Source of the DNA: Natrialbaceae archaeon Tc-Br11_E2g1
GTDB lineage: Archaea > Halobacteriota > Halobacteria > Halobacteriales > Natrialbaceae
Reading direction: 5' to 3'
DNA: 21,830 nt
Assembly: GCA_001564255.1 (NCBI GenBank)
Contig: LKNC01000007.1
Coordinates: 1-21,830 of the forward strand
The position numbers and the translations under genes were made by a program. The notes below the pieces were generated by a model, which did not search any database, was not told the origin of the DNA, and was given only the letters and a program-made list of their open reading frames with translations. This document shows, piece after piece, positions 15,105-21,830 of this stretch (position 1 is the first letter of the stretch; every line of letters begins with the position of its first letter).

Positions 15105-15743
15105 TCAGTCGTCGGTCGCGTGAACGTTCGCCCCGGCGGCCCGGGCGGTGCTCTCGACGCCGTCGGGCGTGAGGTTGCGGACGGTCCAGGCGCCACCGGC
15201 GGCGACGACGGCCGAGGCGATCCCGGCGACGATCGCGCTCACGATGAGGCCGCCGAAGTCGACGCTGACGTCGAACGGGACCGAGCCGAGAAACGCCCCG
15301 AGGAGCCAGAACGCGGCCGTTCCGGCCAGCGTACTGATACCCGCTGTCAGGAACGTCGTCTTCTCGTCCCGGTCGAGTCCCCAGCCGAGAAGCGCACCCA
15401 CGATAACCGAGGCGACGACGGCGAAGTACGGTACCGCGAAGAACGTCATCGTAATCGTCGGGTCGAGCGCCTCGAACCCGGCGGTGTCGTCGATCAGCGC
15501 CTGGCCGGCGGCGTCGAGGAGGATCGCCACGAGGCCAAAGCCGACGCCGACCAGCGCGAAAAGCGCCGCGACGAACTTCGTCCACTCGACGACGACCGGT
15601 TGCTGGACGAGGTCCACGATGGAATCGTCGTCGGGCTGGTCAACCGACGGATCCCTACGGTCGGGTCCGTTCTCCCCGTCGGGAGCGTCGCTGCGTTGGT
15701 GTGCTGTGGTCTCTTCTTTACCAGTCTGGCCGTTCGTACCCAT
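15105..15743 (-). CDS. Haloarchaeal four-helix membrane protein, function unknown
   Basis: This 212-residue protein starts with a charged, probably disordered cytoplasmic tail of about 50 residues. Four hydrophobic helices follow at about residues 55-79, 97-120, 130-152 and 158-187, the last part with many small Gly/Ala residues. It lacks a signal peptide and known motifs. The ATG at 15743 has an AT-rich TATA element about 29 nt upstream, which fixes the start. It converges with metX (116-bp gap) and is divergent from the GalT-like gene. Transport, tethering or scaffold roles are all possible; none is supported. Confidence 0.8.
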   Translation of the reverse strand: MGTNGQTGKEETTAHQRSDAPDGENGPDRRDPSVDQPDDDSIVDLVQQPVVVEWTKFVAALFALVGVGFGLVAILLDAAGQALIDDTAGFEALDPTITMTFFAVPYFAVVASVIVGALLGWGLDRDEKTTFLTAGISTLAGTAAFWLLGAFLGSVPFDVSVDFGGLIVSAIVAGIASAVVAAGGAWTVRNLTPDGVESTARAAGANVHATDD

Positions 15744-15767
15744 ACCGGACCATCCGTCTAACCTATC

Positions 15768-15776
15768 TTATTATTT
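15768..15776 (-). promoter_or_regulatory. TATA box of the membrane protein gene at 15743
   Basis: Minus-strand AATAATAAG lies about 29 nt before ATG 15743, in the AT-rich part of the 126-bp divergent region. A perfect palindrome ACAGTACTGT (15791-15800) lies just beyond it and could serve either gene. Confidence 0.6.
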
Positions 15777-15869
15777 TTGCTAGGATACGTACAGTACTGT
15801 CGGACCGTCACCGGCGCAGACGGATGGGACGTACTCTTTTGTCGTCCCTGTCTGAACGTACTGACACGG

Positions 15870-16877
15870 ATGCCCATCGAACGCGAGCGGACGGTCGAGG
15901 AGGCACGGTTTTACAATCCACTCGAGGACTTTACCCAGGACGCAGTCGAGATCGAGATCCGCGAGGATCCGCTGACGGGCGAACAGGTGCGTATCGTCCC
16001 CGACGTGTTCCCGCGACCCGAGGACGGAGAACGGCCCGACATCTCGGCGTTCGTCGAGGACGACGAGGGCTGTTTTTTCTGCCCGGACGTGGTCGAGGAG
16101 GCGACCCCGGAGTATCCCGACTTCGTCGGCGTCGATCGGGGGTCGGTCGGCGAGGCCACCTCGTTCCCGAACCTCTTTCCCTACGGGAAACACTCGAACG
16201 TCGTCGTCCTCACCGAGGACCACTTCACCCCGGTCGGGGAGTTCACCACGGACCTGCTCGCCGACGGCCTCGCCTGCGCCCTCGAGTACGTCCACGCGGT
16301 CAGAGACCACGAGGAGGCGTCCGTTGGCTCGATCAACATGAACCTCCTCCCCTCTGCCGGGAGCAGCGTCGTCCACCCACACCTCCAGACGATCGTCGAC
16401 GACCATGGGACGAACGAGACGCGCCGCCGGGTCGACGAGGAGCGGGCGTACCACGACGAACACGGCCGGACCTACTGGGCGGCTCTCCTCGAGGACGAAC
16501 GCGACGGGGATCGGTACGTCGGCTCGACGGGTGACGTCGAGTGGCTCGCGCCGTTCGCCCCGATCGGCCAGTGGCACCTGCGGGGGGTCACCGACGTGAT
16601 CGAGGTACCGGAGCCCGACGACGACGTCGTCGAGGACATCGCGGCGGGCCTCGAGACCGTCTTCACCTACTACGACTCACTCTCTCTCAACGCACAGAAC
16701 TTCTCCGTACACGTAAACGAGGGGGCGGCCTCGCCTCTCGTCGTCGACGTCGTCGCACGGCCGGCGTTCGACGATCAGTACGTCACCGACGCCTTCTTCA
16801 TGCAGACGATCCACGACGAACGGGTCGTCGACGCCATACCCGAGGAGTACGCCCTCGAGGCGGGCGAGTTCTTCTGA
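15870..16877 (+). CDS. GalT-like HIT-superfamily nucleotidyltransferase
   Basis: This 335-residue protein belongs to the galactose-1-phosphate uridylyltransferase branch of the HIT superfamily. Its active-site motif is HPHLQ (H169, H171); in GalT the second His of HPHGQ is the nucleophile that carries UMP, and here Leu replaces Gly. The upstream NMNLLPSAGSSVVHPH matches the GalT strand-loop before that motif. CFFCPD (C68, C71) may bind zinc as in GalT. A C-terminal NAQNFSVHVN...VVARP forms the second half of the fold. The open frame extends 5' to TTG 15777, but ATG 15870 (MPIERERTVEEARFYNP) gives the natural beginning and clears the divergent promoter. The role could be sugar-nucleotide or dinucleotide metabolism; the substrate is unknown. 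It converges with serB. Confidence 0.85.
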   Translation: MPIERERTVEEARFYNPLEDFTQDAVEIEIREDPLTGEQVRIVPDVFPRPEDGERPDISAFVEDDEGCFFCPDVVEEATPEYPDFVGVDRGSVGEATSFPNLFPYGKHSNVVVLTEDHFTPVGEFTTDLLADGLACALEYVHAVRDHEEASVGSINMNLLPSAGSSVVHPHLQTIVDDHGTNETRRRVDEERAYHDEHGRTYWAALLEDERDGDRYVGSTGDVEWLAPFAPIGQWHLRGVTDVIEVPEPDDDVVEDIAAGLETVFTYYDSLSLNAQNFSVHVNEGAASPLVVDVVARPAFDDQYVTDAFFMQTIHDERVVDAIPEEYALEAGEFF

Positions 16878-16978
16878 TTCGCTCGTCGATCAGTCGGCCG
16901 TCCGGCCACCGATCGCCATCGACGGGGGACTCGTCGCCAGGGGAACAGGGGAAGCTGCGTCCCGGAGAAAACACTCCG

Positions 16979-17620
16979 TCACTCTTCGAGTACGCCTTCC
17001 TCGACCAGAACCCCCTCGAGTTCGTCCATGGCGGTCACGACGACCTCACAGCTCGGGGCGACGGCGGGTTTCGGGTCGAAGCCGACCGCGAGGCCGGCGA
17101 CCTCGAGCATCGGTAGGTCGTTCGCACCGTCACCGACGGCGACCGTTTCGTCGATCCCGACGTCCCGGTCGGCGGCGAGGTCCTCGAGGGCGTCGTCTTT
17201 TGTCCCCTCGATCAGTGGGCCCTCGACCTCGCCAGTAAGTTCACTACCCACAACGGGCAGGCGATTCGAGACGATGTGATCGACCGAAACGCCCTCCCTG
17301 TCCAGGGCGGCGGCGACGCCACGTTCGAAGCCACCGGTGAGGATGGCGGTCGTCACGCCGGCGGCGTTGAGCGCCTCGAGCAGGTCGGCCGCGCCCGGGC
17401 GGAGCTCGACTTCGTCGTAGGCCGCTTGGGCGTCGTCCTCCGGGAGGCCCTCGAGTAAGGCCGCCCGCGAGCGTAGGCTCTCGGCGTAGCCGATTTCGTC
17501 GTTCATCGCACGTTCCGTGATCGCTGCCATATCGTCGGCGACGTCGATCCGGTCGCCGAGCAGGACGGTCATCTCGGAATCGGAGAGCGTCCCGTCGAAG
17601 TCGAAGGCGACGAGTGTCAT
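16979..17620 (-). CDS. serB: Phosphoserine phosphatase
   Basis: This 213-residue HAD phosphatase removes phosphate from L-phosphoserine in the last step of serine synthesis. Motif I is DFDGTLSD (nucleophile D7, acid D9), motif II LTGGF (T95, where many SerB have Ser), and motif III K141 with GDGANDLPML (D164, D168). The cap carries E42-I-G-Y and related residues expected for SerB. The length matches stand-alone archaeal SerB, without an ACT domain. The ATG at 17620 has a TATA element about 27 nt upstream. A GGAG stretch also lies 3-8 nt before it, which would serve only a leadered transcript. A broader HAD phosphatase activity is possible but less likely. Confidence 0.92.
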   Translation of the reverse strand: MTLVAFDFDGTLSDSEMTVLLGDRIDVADDMAAITERAMNDEIGYAESLRSRAALLEGLPEDDAQAAYDEVELRPGAADLLEALNAAGVTTAILTGGFERGVAAALDREGVSVDHIVSNRLPVVGSELTGEVEGPLIEGTKDDALEDLAADRDVGIDETVAVGDGANDLPMLEVAGLAVGFDPKPAVAPSCEVVVTAMDELEGVLVEEGVLEE

Positions 17621-17644
17621 CGCCTCCGGATTGCGCCCGGGGGG

Positions 17645-17651
17645 ATAAACC
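17645..17651 (-). promoter_or_regulatory. TATA box of serB
   Basis: Minus-strand GGTTTAT is centred about 27 nt upstream of ATG 17620, in the short gap downstream of the usp gene. serB can therefore be transcribed on its own. Confidence 0.5.
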
Positions 17652-17662
17652 AGTTCAGGTTT

Positions 17663-18115
17663 TCACTCGTCCTCGACCGGCGTCTTGACGATCGTCACCG
17701 GCGTCGAGGAGAGACGGACGACCCGTTCGGTGACGCTGCCCAACAATCGACGATACTCCCCGGGGCGGTCTTTCGACCCCATCACCAGCAAGTCGACGTC
17801 TTCCTCGTCGGCGTACGCGAGAATCCGTTCGTGGGGACTGCCGCGGCGGACGGCCGTCTCCGGCTCGAGGCCGGCCTCCCGGACCCGGTCGGCGATCTCC
17901 GCTATAGCCTCCTCGCCTTCCTGTTCGAGGGCGGTCTCGAGGCCCTCGAACTCGTGGACGTATTCGTCGCCTGTGTAGGAGCTGTAGACGTCGCTGTCGA
18001 CGACGTACAGCACGTGCAGATCGGCGTCGTGGCTCTCGGCGACGGTGATCGCGTGCTCGATCGCCAGTTCGGTCCCTTCGCCAGCGTCGGTCGGGAGCAA
18101 GACGGTGTCGTACAT
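17663..18115 (-). CDS. Universal stress protein (UspA family)
   Basis: This single-domain 150-residue UspA protein starts MYDTVLLPTD, with D10 as the usual nucleotide-pocket Asp. It continues with HAITVAESHDADLHVLYVV and VDLLVMGSKDR, and ends LLGSVTERVVRLSSTPVTIVK. The ATP-binding pattern G-x2-G-x9-G-S is partly broken: G113 and G126-S127 are present, but the second glycine is D116. Binding may be altered, or the protein may belong to the non-ATP-binding type. ATG 18115 is chosen over the GTG codon at 18118. The TATA box sits 29 nt upstream of it, inside a perfect inverted repeat (18136-18153). It lies 69 bp downstream of the mscS stop on the same strand. An osmotic or stress link with the channel gene is plausible but not shown. 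Confidence 0.93.
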   Translation of the reverse strand: MYDTVLLPTDAGEGTELAIEHAITVAESHDADLHVLYVVDSDVYSSYTGDEYVHEFEGLETALEQEGEEAIAEIADRVREAGLEPETAVRRGSPHERILAYADEEDVDLLVMGSKDRPGEYRRLLGSVTERVVRLSSTPVTIVKTPVEDE

Positions 18116-18135
18116 CACACGGTGTTACCACACGA

Positions 18136-18153
18136 CCCGAGATAATACTCGGG
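18136..18153 (-). promoter_or_regulatory. TATA box enclosed by a perfect inverted repeat upstream of usp
   Basis: CCCGAG-ATAATA-CTCGGG (minus strand TATTAT in the middle) has perfect 6-bp arms around a 6-bp AT core. The core is centred 29 nt before ATG 18115, exactly where the TATA box belongs. A repressor or TFB-competing protein bound to the arms would block TBP. Confidence 0.6.
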
Positions 18154-18184
18154 GCTGTAACGTGGCTACCGCGTCGGCTCGCGG

Positions 18185-19315
18185 CTACTTCCCGTCGGTC
18201 GGCGGTCGTTCGGTCGCTGGTTCCTCGGCCGCCAGCCGCTCGTCGAAGTCGTGGGCCGTTGCCTCCTCTAGAAAGCTCAGTTCCCGCTGTGGGAACGGGA
18301 TCGTGATCCCGGCGTCCTCGAAGGCGTCGTAGACCCCGCGGTTGACCCGATCGATCGCGCGCTTTTCGACCAGCGGGTGGCTGATGTACGCACGGAGTTC
18401 GAAGACCAGTGCGGAGTCGCCGAACTCGCTGAAAAGCACCTGTGGCGCCGGTCGTTCCCGGACGAGCGGACACTCCGAACAGACCTCGAGGACGAGTTCT
18501 TCGACCAGTTCGTAGTCCGTGCCGTAAGCGGCCGTGATCGGGATCCGCAGGCGCATGTGCCGTTGGGGAGCGCTCTCGTTTACCACCTGTGTGGAGTTCA
18601 ACACGGCGTTTGGCACGGTCACGAGCAAGTTGTCCTCGGTGAGCACTGTCGTACTCCGGATGCCGACGTCGGTGACCGTCCCGCGCATGTCGTCGTCGAC
18701 CCGGATCACGTCGCCGACCTTGTACGTGTTGTCGAAATACAGCGCGATGCCGCCGATCAGGTTCCCGATGGCGTCCTGGGCGGCGAAGCCGATGACGATG
18801 CCGAGGATCCCCGCGGAGGCGAGAAACGGGGTCACCTCGAGGTCCCACACCGAGACGAGAAGCAAGAGCGTCACGAGGACCACCGAGACCGTCCAGAGGT
18901 TCTTGAACATCGGTGCGAACTCGTAGGTCGTCTCACCCTCACGGACGTACTCGAGCCAGCGCCCGCCGATCCGGATCGACGCCCGCGCCCACAGGACGAT
19001 CAGGGCCGTCGTCACGACCCCGACGACGACGTAACTGGACTCGAGGAGATCGAGCACGAGCAAGCTGAGATAGACGCCGAGCAACCCGATCGTGATCGCG
19101 ATCGGCGTGTGGACCTCCTCGAAGGTCGCCCGGCCGAAGGAGGTCCCCGCACTCGAGCGGGCGAGGTGACGACGGCTTATGGTGTAGACCAGTCGGGCCA
19201 GCAGATACGAGGCGGCCAGAATCACCGGGACGGAAAGCCACGTTCGCCCGCCGGCGAGGCTCTCGAGCCAGGTGGTTCCGGGGACCGACAGCGCGGAGAG
19301 GACGGCGAGACTCAT
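18185..19315 (-). CDS. MscS-type mechanosensitive ion channel
   Basis: This 376-residue membrane channel has about four N-terminal helices (about 27-46, 70-90, 94-113 and 140-157). The MscS pore helix follows at about 163-195, marked by ASAGILGIVIGFAAQDAIGNLIGG, then YKVGDVIRV and a cytoplasmic beta/alpha vestibule to about residue 350. Such channels release solutes on hypoosmotic shock. The open frame extends to GTG 19366, but the TATA-like GTATAA (19347-19352, plus strand) lies inside that extension, about 35 nt from ATG 19315. ATG 19315 is therefore the more likely start. The C-terminal tail is acidic, with P and E, and lacks structure. usp follows on the same strand; the TPR gene is divergent. 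Confidence 0.93.
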   Translation of the reverse strand: MSLAVLSALSVPGTTWLESLAGGRTWLSVPVILAASYLLARLVYTISRRHLARSSAGTSFGRATFEEVHTPIAITIGLLGVYLSLLVLDLLESSYVVVGVVTTALIVLWARASIRIGGRWLEYVREGETTYEFAPMFKNLWTVSVVLVTLLLLVSVWDLEVTPFLASAGILGIVIGFAAQDAIGNLIGGIALYFDNTYKVGDVIRVDDDMRGTVTDVGIRSTTVLTEDNLLVTVPNAVLNSTQVVNESAPQRHMRLRIPITAAYGTDYELVEELVLEVCSECPLVRERPAPQVLFSEFGDSALVFELRAYISHPLVEKRAIDRVNRGVYDAFEDAGITIPFPQRELSFLEEATAHDFDERLAAEEPATERPPTDGK

Positions 19316-19346
19316 CAGACGTGGTGACGATATCGATCGGCGACGG

Positions 19347-19352
19347 GTATAA
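19347..19352 (-). promoter_or_regulatory. TATA-like element of mscS
   Basis: Minus-strand TTATAC is centred about 35 nt before ATG 19315. It gives a short leader and excludes the GTG start at 19366. Confidence 0.5.
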
Positions 19353-19451
19353 CTGTCGACGTTCACGTATGGGTAGAACGTCTCCGACAGGGTGCCAGCG
19401 GCCGGACGCGAGCGCAGGCCTTAACCATCGCGCGACCGAACTCACGACCCA

Positions 19452-20216
19452 ATGACCGACCGAGCGGGAGACCGAAAGGACGGACACCGGTTCTCCGAAG
19501 GCGGTGGCTTCGACGACCCCTACGACGAGTTCGACCTCGATCCGCCGGAACTGGACGTCGACCCCTCGAAGGTCGACCCCGTCGATTCGCGGGTCCTCGC
19601 GGACGTCCTCGACGAGCGCCAGCGTTCGGACCTGGCGGTCGACGCCGGCGAGTTGCTCGACGTGGGCTTAAACTACATGCAAATAAACCGCTTCGAACAG
19701 GCCACCGAGACCTTCGAACGGGCCGCCCAGTTCGCCGAGGACGACCACCGCAAGCAGGAAGCGTGGGTGAACAAGGGCGTCGCCCACGCCGAACTCGAAG
19801 AGTGGGACGAGGCCATCGGCGCACACCGGGAGGCTCTGGCCATCGACGACTCGAGTGAACACGCCGCGACCGCCGAAACCAACCTCGCGTACGCCCTCTG
19901 GGAGTTCGGCGAGACCGCACAGGCTCTGGAACACGCCGAACGGGCCGTCGGGATCGACGAACGGTTCCCCCAGGCGTGGTACAACCGGGCCTTTTTCCTC
20001 CACGAGCGTGGCTTAAACGAGGACGCCTTGCAGTGTATCGACAACGCGATCCGGCTCGGAATGCGAAACGAGGGCGTCCTGGAGGAGAAAGTACGCATCC
20101 TCGAGGAACTGGGCGAGTACGAGGAGGCAGAGGAGATCGCCGAAGAAGCAGAAGAGATGCGCGAACGGACCGAACAGCGCATCGTCGAGGAGGAACGAAA
20201 ACAGCTAGGCGAATGA
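19452..20216 (+). CDS. Tetratricopeptide repeat (TPR) protein
   Basis: This 254-residue soluble protein has an acidic, probably disordered N-terminal region to about residue 60. About five TPR units follow, starting near residues 66, 102, 139, 173 and 208. They show the alternating W/Y-x2-G/A/L...A...F/Y pattern (NYMQINRFEQATETFERAAQF; AWYNRAFFLHERGLNEDALQCIDNAIRLG). A charged coiled-coil tail rich in E and R closes it. TPR solenoids bind partner proteins; no enzyme motif is present. Its TGA overlaps the ATG of the DUF424 gene (ATGA), so the two are translated together and may act together. A weak CCTTAACC lies about 30 nt upstream of the start. Confidence 0.9.
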   Translation: MTDRAGDRKDGHRFSEGGGFDDPYDEFDLDPPELDVDPSKVDPVDSRVLADVLDERQRSDLAVDAGELLDVGLNYMQINRFEQATETFERAAQFAEDDHRKQEAWVNKGVAHAELEEWDEAIGAHREALAIDDSSEHAATAETNLAYALWEFGETAQALEHAERAVGIDERFPQAWYNRAFFLHERGLNEDALQCIDNAIRLGMRNEGVLEEKVRILEELGEYEEAEEIAEEAEEMRERTEQRIVEEERKQLGE

Positions 20217-20506
20217 TCGTCAACGAACGCCGGACGCCGGACGGGTTGCTCGTCGCCGTCTGTGACCCGGAGGTCTTAGGCGAAACCTTCGAGGAAGGCG
20301 AGATCACGCTGACCGTGACAGAGGAGTTCTACGGCGGCGAGGCGGTCGAGGAGAGCGCCGTCGTCGACAGTCTGGCACGGGCGACGGTCGCGAACATCGT
20401 CGGCACCCGTGCGGTGGAACTGGCTATCGAGGAGGGATTTATCGAGGAGGCGAACGTTCTGGAGGTCGACTCGACGCGACACGCCCAGCTGTTGCGAATG
20501 TATTAA
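20213..20506 (+). CDS. DUF424 family protein
   Basis: This 97-residue protein begins MIVNERRTPDGLLVAVCDPEVLGETFEEG and ends ILGT/NIVGTRAVELAIEEGFIEEANVL-type sequence. I recognise this as the archaeal DUF424 family (COG2412). It is a small soluble alpha/beta protein of unknown function; the length is normal. The ATG overlaps the TPR stop codon (ATGA). The same frame is open far upstream, but that part is a shadow of the TPR gene and the start at 20213 gives the conserved N terminus. It ends with TAA at 20504-20506, convergent with the DUF5789-like gene. Confidence 0.88.
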   Translation: MIVNERRTPDGLLVAVCDPEVLGETFEEGEITLTVTEEFYGGEAVEESAVVDSLARATVANIVGTRAVELAIEEGFIEEANVLEVDSTRHAQLLRMY

Positions 20507-20594
20507 TACTCCAAAGTGGGCGTGCCCCCGTCGATCGGAAGGCGCTTGGACTCGACCAGCGTCGCCGCGGGGGCGATCGGTCCCTCGAACAGTA

Positions 20595-20882
20595 TCAGAA
20601 CGACATCGGTTCGGGCCCGTGTGGGCTGCCCGGCGGGGTCGGGTCGCGGTCGCTGTAGCCGACGCGGCCGACCGCCTTGTCGCTGACCGCCGAGTAGACC
20701 GCAAACCGGGCGTCCTCGGGCGAGTAGAACGTCTCGGATTCGAGCCGTTCGAGCACCTCCTCGACCGTCTCGGTCCCGTTCGGGAGTTCGAGACAGTTCT
20801 CGCCACACTCGTCGATCAGTTCCTCGGTGGTCGCGGGATACTCGTAGTCGTCGATGAACTCGCCGGTGCCGTTGAGTAGCAT
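20595..20882 (-). CDS. Small haloarchaeal protein, DUF5789-like
   Basis: This 95-residue acidic soluble protein has a short N-terminal segment, then YEYPATTEELIDECG and a loop LELPNGTETVEEVLERL. The closing part is YSPEDARFAVYSAVSDKAVGRVGYSDRD with a Pro-rich tail. This layout resembles the haloarchaeal DUF5789 family, whose function is unknown. The assignment is from memory of the pattern and is moderate. ATG 20882 is chosen over in-frame ATG 20918 because the strong TATA element (20905-20915) lies 28 nt before 20882 and inside the longer version. It converges with DUF424 and is divergent from the PHP gene. Confidence 0.75.
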   Translation of the reverse strand: MLLNGTGEFIDDYEYPATTEELIDECGENCLELPNGTETVEEVLERLESETFYSPEDARFAVYSAVSDKAVGRVGYSDRDPTPPGSPHGPEPMSF

Positions 20883-20904
20883 TACGAACGAACACACGTG
20901 ATCG

Positions 20905-20915
20905 ATTATTATAAA
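20905..20915 (-). promoter_or_regulatory. TATA box of the DUF5789-like gene
   Basis: Minus-strand TTTATAATAAT is the strongest TATA match in the window. It is centred 28 nt before ATG 20882 and decides the start. Confidence 0.7.
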
Positions 20916-20930
20916 CATTGTCCATGTACC

Positions 20931-20964
20931 TCTCTAGAGACTCCCGAGAGCCTAGAGTTCCTAG
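20931..20964. promoter_or_regulatory. CTAG-rich divergent intergenic segment with a palindrome
   Basis: The perfect palindrome TCTCTAGAGA (20931-20940) is followed by two more CTAG tetranucleotides at 20952 and 20961, giving three within 31 bp. CTAG is strongly avoided in most haloarchaeal genomes. The segment lies between the DUF5789-like and PHP genes and may be a regulatory site. Confidence 0.35.
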
Positions 20965-21025
20965 AATGACCGACGGTGACATCCGTAGGGGTAACCACTT
21001 TGCTCCGTCCACCACAGATGGGAGT

Positions 21026-21799
21026 ATGCCCTACGCCGACCTTCACGTCCACACGACCCGTTCCGACGGCACCCTCGAGTTCGAGGAGGTTCCCGCGGCC
21101 GCGAGGCGGGCGGGCCTCGAGGTCGTCGCGTTGACCGACCACGATCGGCTCCAGCCGTTCGAGGGTGCGGTCGTCGAGCGTGAGGGGGTCCGGATCGTCC
21201 ACGGGATCGAACTCCGGGTCGAGGCCGCCGACGGGCTCCGTGTCGACTTGCTCGGCTACGGGGTCGAACCGACCGACGACCTCGAGGCCGTCGTCGACGC
21301 GGTCCAGGGAAACCGCCGGGAGCGCGGCCGGGCGATCGTCGACTGCGTCGAAGACCGACTGGGGATCGACCTCGCCGTCGACGTCGAGGACGGCTTTGGC
21401 CGCCCACACATCGCGCGGGCGATCGACGACCATCCGGATGCCGACTACGACTACGGGGAGGCGTTCTCCCACCTCATCGGCTTCGACTGTCCCTGTTACG
21501 TCCCCCGGGAGATCCCGAGTTTCGAACGGGGTCTGTTGACCCTCGAGTCGGCGTGTTCGGTCGTCTCACTCGCCCATCCGCTTCGCTATCGCGATCCCGA
21601 ACGGGCACTCGAACTCGCCACGGAACTCGACGCCCTCGAGGTCCACTACCCCTACGGCCGGGAGGTCGACAGGGGTCCGGTCGAGAACGCCGTCGAGGCC
21701 CACGGGCTGTCGGTCACAGGGGGCAGTGACGCCCACGACCACCTGCTCGGGCGTGCCGGGATCTCCGAGAGCGAATACCGGGCGCTCGGCCTTCGTTAA
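21026..21799 (+). CDS. PHP-domain metal-dependent phosphoesterase
   Basis: This 257-residue protein has the PHP fold with its metal ligands in place. They are H7 and H9 (DLHVHT), D14, TDHD (37-40), E62 (HGIEL), H128 (GRPHIA), H184 (SLAHP) and GSDAH (D235, H237). The length and motif order match the YciV/TrpH group, which hydrolyses phosphate from nucleotides or short RNA/DNA 5' ends; the substrate here is not known. ATG 21026 (MPYADLHVHTTRSDG) is preferred over in-frame ATG 20966 and 20924 because family members begin right at the first HxH motif. A GGAG stretch lies only 2 nt before it, too close to act as a normal ribosome-binding site. The gene is complete, ending 31 bp before the window edge. 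Confidence 0.9.
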   Translation: MPYADLHVHTTRSDGTLEFEEVPAAARRAGLEVVALTDHDRLQPFEGAVVEREGVRIVHGIELRVEAADGLRVDLLGYGVEPTDDLEAVVDAVQGNRRERGRAIVDCVEDRLGIDLAVDVEDGFGRPHIARAIDDHPDADYDYGEAFSHLIGFDCPCYVPREIPSFERGLLTLESACSVVSLAHPLRYRDPERALELATELDALEVHYPYGREVDRGPVENAVEAHGLSVTGGSDAHDHLLGRAGISESEYRALGLR

Positions 21800-21830
21800 C
21801 GGCACGTTCGAACGGTAGCGGAGGGTTCAA

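Noticed and set aside
15777..15869. N-terminal extension of the GalT-like protein from TTG
   Set aside because: It covers the divergent promoter region and the palindrome, starts with TTG, and the protein has a natural start at ATG 15870.
1..21830. High density of CTCGAG throughout
   Set aside because: It reflects Leu-Glu codon pairs and a general bias in some haloarchaeal genomes, not a local element.

Overview
The window reads as chromosomal DNA of a haloarchaeon (class Halobacteria). The proteins are strongly acidic and the DNA is GC-rich with AT-rich intergenic promoters. Many genes have a TATA-like element about 26-30 nt upstream of the start codon, as expected for leaderless transcripts. 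Exported proteins carry twin-arginine signals and a PGF-CTERM tail, and several families (HemAT, PIN-ATPase-KH, haloarchaeal GlmS/MamA) are typical of the group. CTCGAG is very frequent, which would suit the Natrialbales, but I cannot name a genus. No rRNA, tRNA, CRISPR array or intact mobile element was seen, and no gene-free stretch exceeds about 240 bp.

Layout. 1-616: 3' part of a gene with a lipoyl/M23-like fold signature. 681-1416: a small winged-helix regulator and a four-helix membrane protein. 1535-1981: the small cobalamin-binding subunit of methylaspartate (glutamate) mutase, standing alone without its catalytic partner. 2024-4104 (minus): a PIN-ATPase-KH protein of the PINA type, followed 8 bp later by a two-helix membrane protein. 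4220-6976: the soluble haem-globin aerotaxis transducer HemAT, then an M20 peptidase/deacylase.

7041-12334 (minus) holds three export or transport genes: a PQQ-dependent sugar dehydrogenase lipoprotein, an MFS permease, and an 861-residue surface protein. The last joins a Tat signal, an eight-bladed PQQ-type propeller, part of a CARDB-like domain, a NosL copper-binding domain and a PGF-CTERM anchor. It is the most unusual gene in the window.

12476-14988: the metY-metX operon (ATGA overlap) for methionine synthesis by direct sulfhydrylation. 15105-15743 (minus): a four-helix membrane protein, divergent from a GalT-like HIT-superfamily nucleotidyltransferase (15870-16877). 16979-19315 (minus): phosphoserine phosphatase SerB, a universal stress protein and an MscS channel, each with its own promoter-like element. 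19452-20506: a TPR protein overlapping a DUF424 protein. 20595-20882 (minus): a small DUF5789-like protein. 21026-21799: a PHP-family phosphoesterase.

Most of this is core haloarchaeal metabolism and housekeeping. The points most worth a second look are the propeller-NosL surface protein and its neighbours, the orphan GlmS, the inverted repeat around the usp TATA box, and the TATGCATA palindromes shared by the hemAT and metY promoters.
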